Shown: one piece after another, positions 6,391 through 13,141 of the stretch
Layout: each line of letters starts with the position of its first letter
How positions within the stretch are numbered: the stretch's first letter is position 1
Source: DATLCI01 sp046714215
Lineage (GTDB): Bacteria; Acidobacteriota; Terriglobia; Terriglobales; Acidobacteriaceae
NCBI GenBank assembly: GCA_046714215.1
Contig: JBKKBM010000223.1
Location: 1-13,141 of the forward strand
Direction: 5' to 3'
Length of the DNA stretch: 13,141 nt
Position numbers and translations under genes: made by a program
Notes under the pieces: generated by a model
What the model saw: only the letters and a program-made list of their open reading frames with translations
Databases searched by the model: none
What the model was told of the DNA's origin: nothing

Positions 6391-7569
6391 TTAGTTGACC
6401 CCCTTGGCCGCAGCCACGACTTTTTCCGCCGCATCTTTCATGGTTTCTGCAACGATGAAGTTGAAACCTGACTTCTTCAGGATCTCGCGCCCCTGCTCTA
6501 CGTTCGTGCCTTCCAGGCGCAGCACAATGGGCAGTTTGATGTTGGTCTTCTTCGCGGCTTCGACTACGCCCGTAGCCAGCATGTCCACCCGCAGGATGCC
6601 ACCAAAGATGTTGATGAGCACCGCCTTTACGGCTTTATCGCTCAGCAGGATCTTGAAAGCGTTCTCCACCTGCTCGGCATTGGCGCCACCGCCCACGTCG
6701 AGGAAGTTCGCTGGTGCGCCGCCCGCATACTTGATGATGTCCATCGTCGCCATGGCCAGGCCCGCGCCGTTGACCATGCAGCCCACGTTGCCGTCGAGCT
6801 TGATGTAATTCAGGCTGAACTTGCTGGCTTCCACCTCCAGCGGATCTTCTTCCGCCACATCGCGCAACTCTTTCAGGTCCGCATGGCGAAACATAGCGTT
6901 GTCGTCGATGGTGAGCTTGCAGTCGAGCGCGAGCAGGCGCCCATCGGTGGTGGTGATGAAGGGATTGATCTCGATCAGCGTCGCGTCGGTCGCTTCATAA
7001 ACCTTGTAGAGCGCGGTCATGAACTTGACTGCCTGATTGATCTGCTCGGGCTTCAATCCCAGTCCGAATGCGAGCTTGCGCGCCTGAAATCCCTGGAAGC
7101 CGACGGCCGGATCGATGAACTCCTTGAGAATCTTTTCCGGTGTCTTGGCGGCAACCTCTTCAATATCCATGCCGCCCGCCGACGACGCCATGAATACCGC
7201 GCGCGATGTCTGCCGGTCCAGCACGATGCCGAGATAGAGTTCGCGCTCGATGGGTAGCGTCTCTTCCACCAGCAAGCGACGGACTTTTTGCCCCTCAGGG
7301 CCGGTCTGATGGGTGATGAGTTGCATGCCCAGGATTTTCGCGATGTGGCCGATGGCGTCGTCAATGTTCTTGGCGACCTTCACGCCACCGCCCTTGCCCC
7401 GTCCGCCGGCATGGATCTGCGCCTTCACCACCACGCCGCTGGCGCCCTCGCTCAATAGCTTTTTGGCCTCAGCTTCGGCTTCATCGCCCGTCGAGGCCAT
7501 CTCGCCCCGTGGGACCGGAACACCGTACTTCGAGAGAATCGCTTTCGCCTGATACTCGTGGATTTTCAT
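6391..7569 (-). CDS. sucC: Succinate-CoA ligase [ADP/GDP-forming] subunit beta (392 aa)
   Basis: The beta subunit holds the nucleotide site and pairs with SucD. The ATP-grasp domain (about 1-230) starts with MKIHEYQAKAIL and contains KAQIHAGGRGKGGGVK (about 49-64), the EINPF metal-binding motif near 200 and LLALDCK. The C-terminal ligase/CoA domain contains NGAGLAMATMDIIK, GGGA and NIFGGILR. The length is typical (388-395). I cannot tell ATP from GTP preference by eye. The start is ATG 7567-7569; a GGAG lies 12 bases upstream, further than usual and partly within a predicted hairpin (7579-7607). It is the first gene of the sucC-sucD-ndk run and has a good promoter at 7693-7721. Confidence 0.97.
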   Translation of the reverse strand: MKIHEYQAKAILSKYGVPVPRGEMASTGDEAEAEAKKLLSEGASGVVVKAQIHAGGRGKGGGVKVAKNIDDAIGHIAKILGMQLITHQTGPEGQKVRRLLVEETLPIERELYLGIVLDRQTSRAVFMASSAGGMDIEEVAAKTPEKILKEFIDPAVGFQGFQARKLAFGLGLKPEQINQAVKFMTALYKVYEATDATLIEINPFITTTDGRLLALDCKLTIDDNAMFRHADLKELRDVAEEDPLEVEASKFSLNYIKLDGNVGCMVNGAGLAMATMDIIKYAGGAPANFLDVGGGANAEQVENAFKILLSDKAVKAVLINIFGGILRVDMLATGVVEAAKKTNIKLPIVLRLEGTNVEQGREILKKSGFNFIVAETMKDAAEKVVAAAKGVN

Positions 7570-7578
7570 TGTTTATGA

Positions 7579-7607
7579 GGGCTCCGCAACGCTGCGCTGC
7601 TTCGCCC
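7579..7607 (-). promoter_or_regulatory. Possible hairpin in the sucC leader next to its ribosome binding site
   Basis: On the sucC strand, GGGC and GCCC form the base and GCAGCG with CGTTGC (one G-U pair) the top of a stem, with a symmetric three-base internal loop (GAA opposite GGA) and a CAG loop. The weak GGAG site of sucC falls in the internal loop and lower stem. The fold is predicted by eye only. Confidence 0.3.
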
Positions 7608-7692
7608 TTGCGCTTGGCTCGCGCTGGACGGCGCTCGCTCCGCGCTCACCCGGGCCCTTCGGTGAAGTGCCGCATGAGGCAGAGAACTTACG

Positions 7693-7721
7693 ATTTTATA
7701 GGAGGGTAATGGTTAGGGCAA
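7693..7721 (-). promoter_or_regulatory. Likely sigma70-type promoter for sucC-sucD-ndk
   Basis: On the minus strand TTGCCC (7716-7721, four of six to TTGACA) and TAAAAT (7693-7698, five of six to TATAAT) are spaced by exactly 17 bases; an overlapping TATAAA gives a 15-base spacing. This would give a leader of about 115 bases before sucC. It is the best promoter match in the window. Confidence 0.5.
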
Positions 7722-7833
7722 GAAACGGTTTGACTACAGCGCGCAGCATTGATCCCAGCCAGTTTATCCCCAAGCAACCCCGCCCCCTCCGCCTGTATGA
7801 TGGAAAGCTCATACTTCAACTTTTGGAGTGGCT

Positions 7834-8616
7834 ATGCCACGTTACGACTATCGCAATCTCGCTCCCCTGCCCGCAGCCGCCAAGAGCTATGACCGTCTAG
7901 TCGATTGGCTTGACCAGCAGTTTCAGAACAAGGACATCGACCACCGCAGCCAGGTGGTGCGCGACGTCCTGCATGAGCTCTACCTGGGCACGCCTTACGA
8001 AGATCCCGGAGCCGACGAAGACATTGCCACGCAGACGCTGGTGCACAGCTTCGATCCGCGCAATGCCACGCTTGAGCCCGAATACTATGGCGACATCGAC
8101 ACCGCCCGCTACGCCGAGCGCAAGCCACTGCTCTGGTTCTGGATGATGTATGACCGCTCGCCGCTGGGGCTGAATCACGCGCTCAGCTTTCGCGTTCGCG
8201 CCATGCTGGCCCGGCACGTCTGCAAGCACATCGGCAAGAACGTGAAGATCTTCCACGGCGTGGAGGTCAGCTTCGCCTACAACCTCACCATCGAGGACAA
8301 CTGCACTATCCACAAGTATGTGCTGCTCGACGATCGTGGCGAACTCATCATCCATGAGGGCACGTCCGTCTCGGACTATGCCAACATCTATTCGCACACT
8401 CACGACCTGAACGACGGCATGATCATCGCGAACCATCGCACGGAGATCGGCCCCAAGGCGCGCATCACGTATCACGCCACCGTGTTGAGCGGCGTGCGCG
8501 TGCATGAACACGGGCTAGTGGGAGCCATGGGTGTGGCCACGAAAGACGTGCCCGCCTACAACGTCGTGGTAGGCATTCCGGCAAAAACGGTGAAGGTGAA
8601 AACCATCGCGCCATAG
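7834..8616 (+). CDS. Hexapeptide-repeat (left-handed beta-helix) acyltransferase (260 aa)
   Basis: The C-terminal part (about 125-258) has the staggered hexapeptide pattern of the LbH acyltransferase superfamily (LacA/CysE/WbbJ type): IGKNVKIFHGVEVSFAYNLTIEDNCTIH, then IIHEGTSVSDYANIYSHTHDLND, and the closing turn VGAMGVATKDVPAYNVVVGIPAKTVKVK. The SHTHD segment probably supplies the catalytic or donor-binding His. The first ~120 residues are an extra mostly helical domain of unknown role, longer than in maltose or galactoside acetyltransferases. The acceptor cannot be told; sugar or lipid O-acetylation is a general possibility. ATG 7834 is chosen because GGAG at 7825-7828 lies 5 bases upstream; the GTG at 7828 overlaps that site. 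It stands alone, divergent from sucC, and 86 bases before trpS. Confidence 0.85.
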   Translation: MPRYDYRNLAPLPAAAKSYDRLVDWLDQQFQNKDIDHRSQVVRDVLHELYLGTPYEDPGADEDIATQTLVHSFDPRNATLEPEYYGDIDTARYAERKPLLWFWMMYDRSPLGLNHALSFRVRAMLARHVCKHIGKNVKIFHGVEVSFAYNLTIEDNCTIHKYVLLDDRGELIIHEGTSVSDYANIYSHTHDLNDGMIIANHRTEIGPKARITYHATVLSGVRVHEHGLVGAMGVATKDVPAYNVVVGIPAKTVKVKTIAP

Positions 8617-8702
8617 GGTGAGCACGGCGGAATCCGCGATTCAACGTGGTAACATCGAAGCAGCTTTCACCCGCGCCAACTCGGCCCTGACCTGCTTATT
8701 CC

Positions 8703-9770
8703 ATGGCCCTTAGTGATCCTAAATTGAAGAAGCGCGTGCTCAGCGGCATGCGCTCGACCGGCAAGCTCCACCTGGGCAACTATGTGGGCGCGCTGGCTAA
8801 CTGGGTGAAGCTGCAGGAGACGCACGAGTGCTATTTCTTCGTCGCCGACTGGCACGCGCTGACCACCGACTACGCTGACACTTCCCGCATCAAGGAAAAC
8901 ACTCTCGAAGTTGTGCTCGACTGGCTGGCCGCCGGTCTCGATCCGGAAAAATGCACGATGTTCATCCAGTCGCACGTGCAGGCGCACGCGGAGCTGCATC
9001 TGCTGTTCTCCATGATCACGCCGCTGGGCTGGCTGGAGCGCGTGCCCACCTACAAGGAACAGCAGCAGAACATCAAGGACAAAGACCTCAACACCTACGG
9101 ATTCCTCGGCTATCCGGTACTGCAATCGGCTGACATCCTTATCTATAGGGCGGATTTCGTGCCCGTCGGCGAGGATCAGGTCGCCCACATCGAGCTGACC
9201 CGCGAGATCGCACGCCGCTTCAACGGGTTTTACCGGGGAACCGGACCGGACGTCCTGCCTGAGCCCCAGCCGCTCCTGACCAAGACGCCCAAGTTGCCCG
9301 GCACCGATGGCCGCAAGATGTCGAAGTCTTACGACAACTACATCCTGATGAGCGACCCCGAGTCCATCGTGCGCCAGAAATTGAAGACGATGGTCACAGA
9401 CCCGGCGCGCGTGCGCCGCACTGACCCGGGAAATCCTGACGTCTGCCCCGTCGGCGACCTGCATAAGATTTTCAGCTCCGCGGACACGATGGCCAAGGTC
9501 TACGCGGGCTGCCGCTCTGCCGCGATCGGCTGCATCGAGTGCAAGGGCTGGGCCGCGGACAGCATTGTGCGCGAGTTGGCGCCCATGCAGGAGCGCCGCA
9601 AGAAATATGAAGCGAATCCCGGGCTCCTTTGGGACATAATTGAAGCCGGCAATGCCAAGGCTGCAAAAGAGGCGGAGGCGACCATGGCCGCCGTGCGCGA
9701 AACCATGGGTATGTCGAAAGGCCGCAACCTGCCAGCCCGCAAAGCGGAAAGCACGGCGAAAAACAAATAG
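8703..9770 (+). CDS. trpS: Tryptophan--tRNA ligase with a four-cysteine cluster (355 aa)
   Basis: TrpRS charges tRNA-Trp with tryptophan. The class I signatures are present: SGMRSTGKLHLGN with HLGN at 23-26 (HIGH motif) and KMSKS at 205-209, with GEDQ at 157-160 in between. Length is slightly above the usual ~330 owing to a Lys/Ala-rich tail. In the anticodon-side helical region the cysteines C248, C270, C277 and C280 form C-x21-C-x6-C-x2-C, close to the C-x22-C-x6-C-x2-C [4Fe-4S] site known from Thermotoga maritima TrpRS, so it may bind an Fe-S cluster. ATG 8703 directly precedes the conserved N-terminus; no strong SD is visible. scpA starts at the very next base after the stop, so the genes are probably coupled. 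Confidence 0.96.
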   Translation: MALSDPKLKKRVLSGMRSTGKLHLGNYVGALANWVKLQETHECYFFVADWHALTTDYADTSRIKENTLEVVLDWLAAGLDPEKCTMFIQSHVQAHAELHLLFSMITPLGWLERVPTYKEQQQNIKDKDLNTYGFLGYPVLQSADILIYRADFVPVGEDQVAHIELTREIARRFNGFYRGTGPDVLPEPQPLLTKTPKLPGTDGRKMSKSYDNYILMSDPESIVRQKLKTMVTDPARVRRTDPGNPDVCPVGDLHKIFSSADTMAKVYAGCRSAAIGCIECKGWAADSIVRELAPMQERRKKYEANPGLLWDIIEAGNAKAAKEAEATMAAVRETMGMSKGRNLPARKAESTAKNK

Positions 9771-10583
9771 ATGGCCGCAGCACAGCAAAATCCGCAGCGC
9801 GAAGCTTCCAGCGAGTTCCCGTTCAACGTGACCGTGGGCGCGGTCTACGATGGCCCGCTCGACCTGTTGCTCGACCTCATCCGCAAGCAGAACATCGACA
9901 TCTACAACATCCCCATCGCGCAGATCACCGCGCAGTATCTGGCGTATGTGGAGCGCATCAAGAACTTCGACGTCGATATGGCTTCTGAGTTCATCTACAT
10001 GGCGTCGTGGCTCATCCACATCAAGTCGAAGATGCTGTTGCCGCGCGATCCAGACGCGCCTGCGGAAGAACAGGACGATCCCCGCAACGAACTGGTGCAG
10101 CGCCTGCTCGAGCACGAAAAGTTCAAGAACGCTGCGCAGATGCTGTTGCAGAAGCAGCATATCGAAGAAGCAGTCGCCTCAAATCCAAACCTGAAAGACT
10201 TTAAGGACGACGAAGGCACGGAACCGGAGCTCGCCGCCGACGTCATCGACCTGGCGCGCACTTTTCAACAGATCCTCGATCGCGCCGCGAACCGGCCCAT
10301 GGTTGAGATCGATGAAGACGCTGTCACCGTGGGCCAGATGATCGGCTACATTCGTCAGCGTCTGATGCTGGAGGACCGGCCTATCCGGCTCAAGCGCCTG
10401 CTCAGCAATGTGAACTCGCGCAACGCGCTGGTCTGCACCTTCCTGGCGCTGCTGGAGCTGGTCCGCCTGCAGGCCATCTTATTGCGGCAAGACCGCGTTT
10501 TCAGTGACATCATCGTTAAGAAGCATCCGTCGTTCGACCAGGTCATGAGCGAAGCGGCCGCGGTCCGCGACGACTGGAAATAA
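9771..10583 (+). CDS. scpA: Segregation and condensation protein A, kleisin subunit (270 aa)
   Basis: ScpA is the kleisin that bridges the SMC heads and, with ScpB, forms the bacterial condensin needed for chromosome compaction and segregation. The N-terminal signature YDGPLDLLLDLIRKQNIDIYNIPIAQIT (about 27-54) and the FIYMASWLIHIKSKMLLP helix (about 74-91) are typical. A variable acidic middle (about 94-165) leads to the winged-helix C-terminal part ending near FSDIIVKKH. Length is close to the family norm. The ATG follows the trpS TAG with no gap. An obvious SD is lacking, so translation is probably by re-initiation after trpS. scpB follows after 7 bases. Confidence 0.95.
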   Translation: MAAAQQNPQREASSEFPFNVTVGAVYDGPLDLLLDLIRKQNIDIYNIPIAQITAQYLAYVERIKNFDVDMASEFIYMASWLIHIKSKMLLPRDPDAPAEEQDDPRNELVQRLLEHEKFKNAAQMLLQKQHIEEAVASNPNLKDFKDDEGTEPELAADVIDLARTFQQILDRAANRPMVEIDEDAVTVGQMIGYIRQRLMLEDRPIRLKRLLSNVNSRNALVCTFLALLELVRLQAILLRQDRVFSDIIVKKHPSFDQVMSEAAAVRDDWK

Positions 10584-10590
10584 TTCATCC

Positions 10591-11442
10591 ATGAGTATTC
10601 ACGGCAAGACCATTTACGGAAAGATCGAAGCCATCATCTATGCCGCCGAAGAGCCGGTCAGTCTCGACCAGCTTGCCTCCCTATTGAAGGAAGCAGGACT
10701 GCTCGAAGCCTTGATGCGTCCTGCCGCGACAGAAGACAGTATCCAACCGGACGAAGTCACCGAAGCCGCTGAGCAAGCCGCGCCGCCTCCCGTCGCTACG
10801 CCTCCCGTCGTCAAAGACGCTAAAGCGGAAAAGGCGGAGATCCGCACCCGGCTGCGTGACGTCCTCGACGAGATCATTGCGGTCTACGCCAACAGTGACC
10901 GCGGTATGGAGATTCGCCAGGTCGCGGGCGGATATCGCATGTCCACCAAGCCGGAGCATCACGATGTAGTGCGCTCTTTCGCCAAGAGTCTGAAGCCGCC
11001 CATCCGCCTCTCCTTGCAGGCGCTGGAGACGCTGGCCGTCATCGCCTACAAGCAGCCGGTCACGGCGCCGGAGATCTCAGAGATCCGCGGCGTCGACTCC
11101 AGCGGCGTGCTCGCTACGCTCCTCGACCGCAAACTCATCACCACTGCCGGCCGCAAAGCCGTAGTCGGGCGCCCTATCCTTTATAAGACGACCAAGGATT
11201 TCCTCCTCCGCTTTGGCTTGAAAGACGTGAACGAGCTGCCCAGCATGGACGAGTTTGAGAAGATGACACAGGGCTCCAGCCAGGAAGACCTGTTCGATCA
11301 TCGTCCCGTGGGCGACGCCACCGGCATTCCGGATGATCCGGCGGAGCCGTTGGAAGCCTCCGCGAAAGCATCCGCAGAAATTGAACCTGCCGACGCGGCG
11401 GACGAGCAAGCGCCAGCTGCGCCGCACGTGGCAGAAGGTTAA
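10591..11442 (+). CDS. scpB: Segregation and condensation protein B with extended linker and tail (283 aa)
   Basis: ScpB is the dimeric winged-helix partner that binds ScpA in the SMC complex. The first wing domain starts at IYGKIEAIIYAAEEPVSLDQLASLL (8-32), and the hallmark region SLQALETLAVIAYKQPVTAPEISEIRGVDS is at 141-170, followed by GRPILYKTTKDFLLRFGL at 193-210. Typical ScpB is about 180-200 residues; here an Ala/Pro/Glu-rich insert lies at about 38-82 within the N-terminal domain, and an acidic disordered tail covers about 225-283. Both lack the look of a folded domain. The ATG 10591 is 7 bases after scpA; only a weak GGAAA upstream. The rluB start follows one base after the TAA, so the four-gene run is tightly coupled. 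Confidence 0.95.
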   Translation: MSIHGKTIYGKIEAIIYAAEEPVSLDQLASLLKEAGLLEALMRPAATEDSIQPDEVTEAAEQAAPPPVATPPVVKDAKAEKAEIRTRLRDVLDEIIAVYANSDRGMEIRQVAGGYRMSTKPEHHDVVRSFAKSLKPPIRLSLQALETLAVIAYKQPVTAPEISEIRGVDSSGVLATLLDRKLITTAGRKAVVGRPILYKTTKDFLLRFGLKDVNELPSMDEFEKMTQGSSQEDLFDHRPVGDATGIPDDPAEPLEASAKASAEIEPADAADEQAPAAPHVAEG

Positions 11443-11443
11443 G

Positions 11444-12226
11444 ATGGCCGTTGAACGTTTACAAAAGATCATCGCCGCTGCGGGCATCGCCTCCCGCCGC
11501 AAAGCCGAAGAACTCATCACCCAGGGTTTGGTTTCCGTCAACGGCCAGATCGTGACCGAACTGGGCACCAAGGCAGACCTCGAGCACGACCACATCAAGG
11601 TCAACGGCAAACTGCTGCAAGGTACGCAACGACATGCGTATTTTCTGCTGCACAAACCCAAGGGGTATGTCACCACCTCGTCGGATCCGGAAGGCCGTCC
11701 CACCGTGCTCGACCTGATGAAGGAGCCGGGTCTGCGTCTTTATCCCGTGGGCCGCCTCGACTACGCCAGCGAGGGTTTGCTGTTGATGACCAACGACGGC
11801 GACCTGGCGAATCTTCTGACCCAAGCTGCTTCGCACGTTCCCAAGACGTACCTGGTGAAGGTCAGCGGCGTCCCGCCCGAAGAGGCGCTCCAGAAAGTGC
11901 GGGACGGGGTGCGCATCCCCGAAGGCGAAGGCAAGAGCGCCCGCTTTGTGCGCACCGCCCCGGCGCGAGTCGCGCTGTTTAAGCGAGGCGATAATCCGTG
12001 GTTCGAGGTCACGCTCATCCAAGGCCGGAACCGCCAGCTCCGCAAGATGTTTGAAGGAGTGGGCCACCGCGTGGAAAAGATCAAGCGCGTGCGCTATGGA
12101 CCACTGCAACTGGATGTGGACCCCGGACAGTATCGGGCTTTGTCGCTGCGCGAAGTGGCGCAATTAAAGGCAGCGGCGGCGGGCCGGAAGCCGTCTGCGC
12201 TCAAGCAGCCTCAGCGCCCGGCCTGA
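11444..12226 (+). CDS. rluB: Large-subunit rRNA pseudouridine synthase, RluB/RsuA family (260 aa)
   Basis: This family converts one uridine of rRNA to pseudouridine; E. coli RluB acts on U2605 of 23S rRNA. An S4 RNA-binding domain covers about 3-55 (RLQKIIAAAGIASRRKAEELI). The catalytic domain carries D106 in PVGRLDYASEGLLLMTNDG, KTYLVKV at about 150-156, and the closing motif LIQGRNRQLRKMFEGVGHRVEKIKRVRYG. RsuA/RluB/RluE/RluF share these motifs; RluB is chosen because of its known neighbourhood with scpAB. ATG 11444 is set by AGAAGG at 11433-11438 with a 5-base spacer; a longer frame from 11333 would overlap scpB and add a basic unlike tail. The 3' end overlaps the convergent membrane protein gene by 16 bases. 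Confidence 0.94.
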   Translation: MAVERLQKIIAAAGIASRRKAEELITQGLVSVNGQIVTELGTKADLEHDHIKVNGKLLQGTQRHAYFLLHKPKGYVTTSSDPEGRPTVLDLMKEPGLRLYPVGRLDYASEGLLLMTNDGDLANLLTQAASHVPKTYLVKVSGVPPEEALQKVRDGVRIPEGEGKSARFVRTAPARVALFKRGDNPWFEVTLIQGRNRQLRKMFEGVGHRVEKIKRVRYGPLQLDVDPGQYRALSLREVAQLKAAAAGRKPSALKQPQRPA

Positions 12227-12801
12227 ACCCGGCTCCGGGTAAACGCCGCGTTGGTGCGCGCCTCCAGTGTGCGCGCCATATAGATCAACCAACCCAGCGT
12301 CGCCAGCATCCCCAGCCATCCCATCGCGCGCACTACCGCGGCGATGCGGGTGTCATATGGCAACAGCCCCAGGCGACTCAGGATGTTCCACCAGTCGTGA
12401 GGAACGCCGTCGTCACTCACATCGCCCACCGTGATCAGCGGCAGGTCCAAGGCCCGCGCGTCGGCGATGTACACGGCGATGTTGAGCAGGCTCTCGCAGA
12501 AAAAGAAGGCGCAGAAGACGACGCCGGTAGTCTGTCCCCGCCACGCGAAAGAGACGGCGAGCAAGGCCGGGACCAGCAACTGAAAGAGCGTGCCGCCCCA
12601 CAGCGTCATGGTGTCGCCCAGGTAGCTGAAAAAGAGATGTCCAGCCTCATGCAGGATCACCTCCACCGGATACACGATGGTGAAGTCCACCGCGCGCAGA
12701 GCGTGGATTATGTACAGCGCGTAAAAGGCCAGCCACCCATACAGCGCGATACGGGAGATGGGTTGCCACTCGTAGTCAGGATGAGGCAGCGGGATATGCA
12801 T
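12211..12801 (-). CDS. Membrane protein with HEAGH zinc-protease motif (196 aa), M50-like
   Basis: This small integral membrane protein has hydrophobic segments at about 17-36, 42-60, 70-88, 90-113 and 154-176. H51-E52-AG-H55 in the second segment is an HExxH zinc site. It is followed by GGTLFQLLVPALL and by SLLNIAVYIADA (D113), the position where site-2 proteases (M50) have an NPDG-like third ligand, so an M50-type intramembrane protease or a related zinc enzyme is likely. A conserved-looking VPHDWWNIL at about 133-141 lies in the following loop. There is no PDZ domain and the length is short for RseP. The start at ATG 12799 has no clear SD. It lies 152 bases after the ABC-F gene on the same strand and converges with rluB with a 16-base overlap. 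No substrate is evident. Confidence 0.72.
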   Translation of the reverse strand: MHIPLPHPDYEWQPISRIALYGWLAFYALYIIHALRAVDFTIVYPVEVILHEAGHLFFSYLGDTMTLWGGTLFQLLVPALLAVSFAWRGQTTGVVFCAFFFCESLLNIAVYIADARALDLPLITVGDVSDDGVPHDWWNILSRLGLLPYDTRIAAVVRAMGWLGMLATLGWLIYMARTLEARTNAAFTRSRVQAGR

Positions 12802-12953
12802 CGTGGGGGCCAGTCCGTCAGGTTACCGCAGGGTAGAAAGGAATTCCATGAACGTATGACAATGCAAGGGATATATCGTTTTACGATGGCTCAACAATAC
12901 CTGGGCGCCAGTTTTTTCCGGCGACGATTTTCATGCCTCGCGCTTTTGCTCCC
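12802..12953. other. Intergenic gap between the ABC-F gene and the HEAGH membrane protein gene
   Basis: These 152 bases contain no convincing ORF, promoter or terminator by eye. An A/T-richer stretch around 12860-12895 is the most likely place for a promoter of the minus-strand membrane protein gene. Confidence 0.35.
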
Positions 12954-13141
12954 CTACGCGCTGACTGCGGCGGCGTACTCGTCGTACGTCCCCTGGAAGT
13001 CTTCTATCTTTCCGGCTTCGAAGTGCCAGACGCGCGTGGCGACTTCCTCGATGACGTCGTGATCGTGGGTCACGAGCAACACCGTGCCCTCATAGCGCTG
13101 CAGCGCGATGTTCAGCGCGTTGATCGACTCCAGGTCAAGGT
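12954..13141 (-). CDS. ABC-F family ATPase, C-terminal end (partial, cut by window edge)
   Basis: Only the last 61 codons and two bases of one more are in the window. The reverse translation reads LDLESINALNIALQRYEG, then TVLLVTHDHDVIEEVATRVWHFEAGKIEDFQGTYDEYAA and stop TAG at 12954-12956. The Walker B-adjacent D-loop (LDLESI, preceded by a codon ending AC that fits the H of NHLD) and the switch His in VTHDHD are typical of the second nucleotide-binding domain of ABC-F proteins, which are soluble ATPases acting on ribosomes. The LDLESINALN style is closest to the YbiT branch. Which paralogue it is cannot be decided from the tail. Confidence 0.88.
   Translation of the reverse strand, partial: LDLESINALNIALQRYEGTVLLVTHDHDVIEEVATRVWHFEAGKIEDFQGTYDEYAAAVSA

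Larger units (their letters stand above)
7570..7833. other. Divergent intergenic region between sucC and the acyltransferase gene
   Basis: These 264 bases hold the likely sucC promoter (7693-7721, minus strand), a GC-rich sucC leader with a possible hairpin at 7579-7607, and the start region of the plus-strand acyltransferase gene. A TATGAT at 7796-7801 could serve as a -10 box for the latter but has no matching -35. A plus-strand ORF starting at 7709 is judged not to be a gene. Confidence 0.5.

Noticed and set aside
7709..7900. Plus-strand frame behind a perfect-looking AGGAGGG
   Set aside because: The SD-to-ATG distance is only 2 bases, the frame overlaps the acyltransferase start, and the purine run is better explained as the complement of the sucC promoter spacer.
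8667..10160. 497-codon open frame on the minus strand opposite trpS and scpA
   Set aside because: It lies antisense to two clearly recognised genes; its product is rich in His, Arg, Val and Leu without family features, as expected for the antisense of GC-rich coding DNA.
11333..11443. N-terminal extension of RluB starting inside scpB
   Set aside because: The extra 37 residues are a basic out-of-frame reading of the scpB tail; AGAAGG sits 5 bases before ATG 11444, exactly where the S4 domain begins.
11459..12163. 234-codon minus-strand frame opposite rluB
   Set aside because: Shadow of the pseudouridine synthase gene; no domain features.
12227..12240. ACCCG/CGGGT stem after the rluB stop as a terminator
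   Set aside because: Only five base pairs and no T-run follows.
1..13141. Defence island, prophage, CRISPR or biosynthetic cluster
   Set aside because: All sizeable genes are recognisable housekeeping or common families; no integrase, transposase, phage gene, spaced direct repeats or toxin-antitoxin pair was seen.

Overview
The window looks like a housekeeping segment of a GC-rich, Gram-negative-type bacterial chromosome, most likely an acidobacterium (Acidobacteriota, Terriglobia-like). This is inferred from remembered family resemblance and gene order, not from a search. Supporting hints are the small 72-residue protein at the left end, a UbiA-like prenyltransferase of the menaquinone type, a sucCD-ndk cluster, trpS-scpA-scpB-rluB order, and intergenic repeats built on a 9-mer of the type TCCTTYGYG.

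Left part (1-1260): a small conserved-looking protein on the minus strand is followed by a ~425-base non-coding stretch. A two-gene plus-strand stress-type operon comes next: a 49-residue lmo0937-type membrane peptide and a CsbD-like protein. It ends in a textbook terminator. The ribosome binding site of the membrane peptide lies inside a strong inverted repeat, which suggests translational control or an operator.

Middle part (1206-7570), all minus strand: sucC-sucD-ndk (succinyl-CoA ligase and nucleoside diphosphate kinase) read from a good sigma70-like promoter near 7693-7721. Then come a UbiA-family prenyltransferase, a secreted FKBP-type prolyl isomerase, and a hydantoinase A/oxoprolinase-like subunit with no partner B subunit in the window. 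The two gaps flanking ubiA both carry the 9-mer repeats. The last 16 hydantoinase codons run through the csbD terminator hairpin, and the two stop codons share a TTAA.

Right part (7834-12226), all plus strand: a hexapeptide-repeat acyltransferase, then a tight trpS-scpA-scpB-rluB run (0, 7 and 1 base spacing). It combines tryptophan tRNA charging, the ScpAB kleisin/wHTH partners of SMC, and an rRNA pseudouridine synthase. TrpS has a C-x21-C-x6-C-x2-C pattern close to the [4Fe-4S] site of Thermotoga maritima TrpRS.

Right end (12211-13141), minus strand: a small membrane protein with an HEAGH zinc-protease motif, and the C-terminal piece of an ABC-F ATPase cut by the window edge.

I saw no phage, transposase, CRISPR, tRNA or rRNA sequence, and no convincing new multi-gene system. 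The interesting material is regulatory and structural: overlapping terminator and coding sequence, SD-masking hairpin, 9-mer repeats, Cys cluster in TrpRS, and the HEAGH membrane protein.
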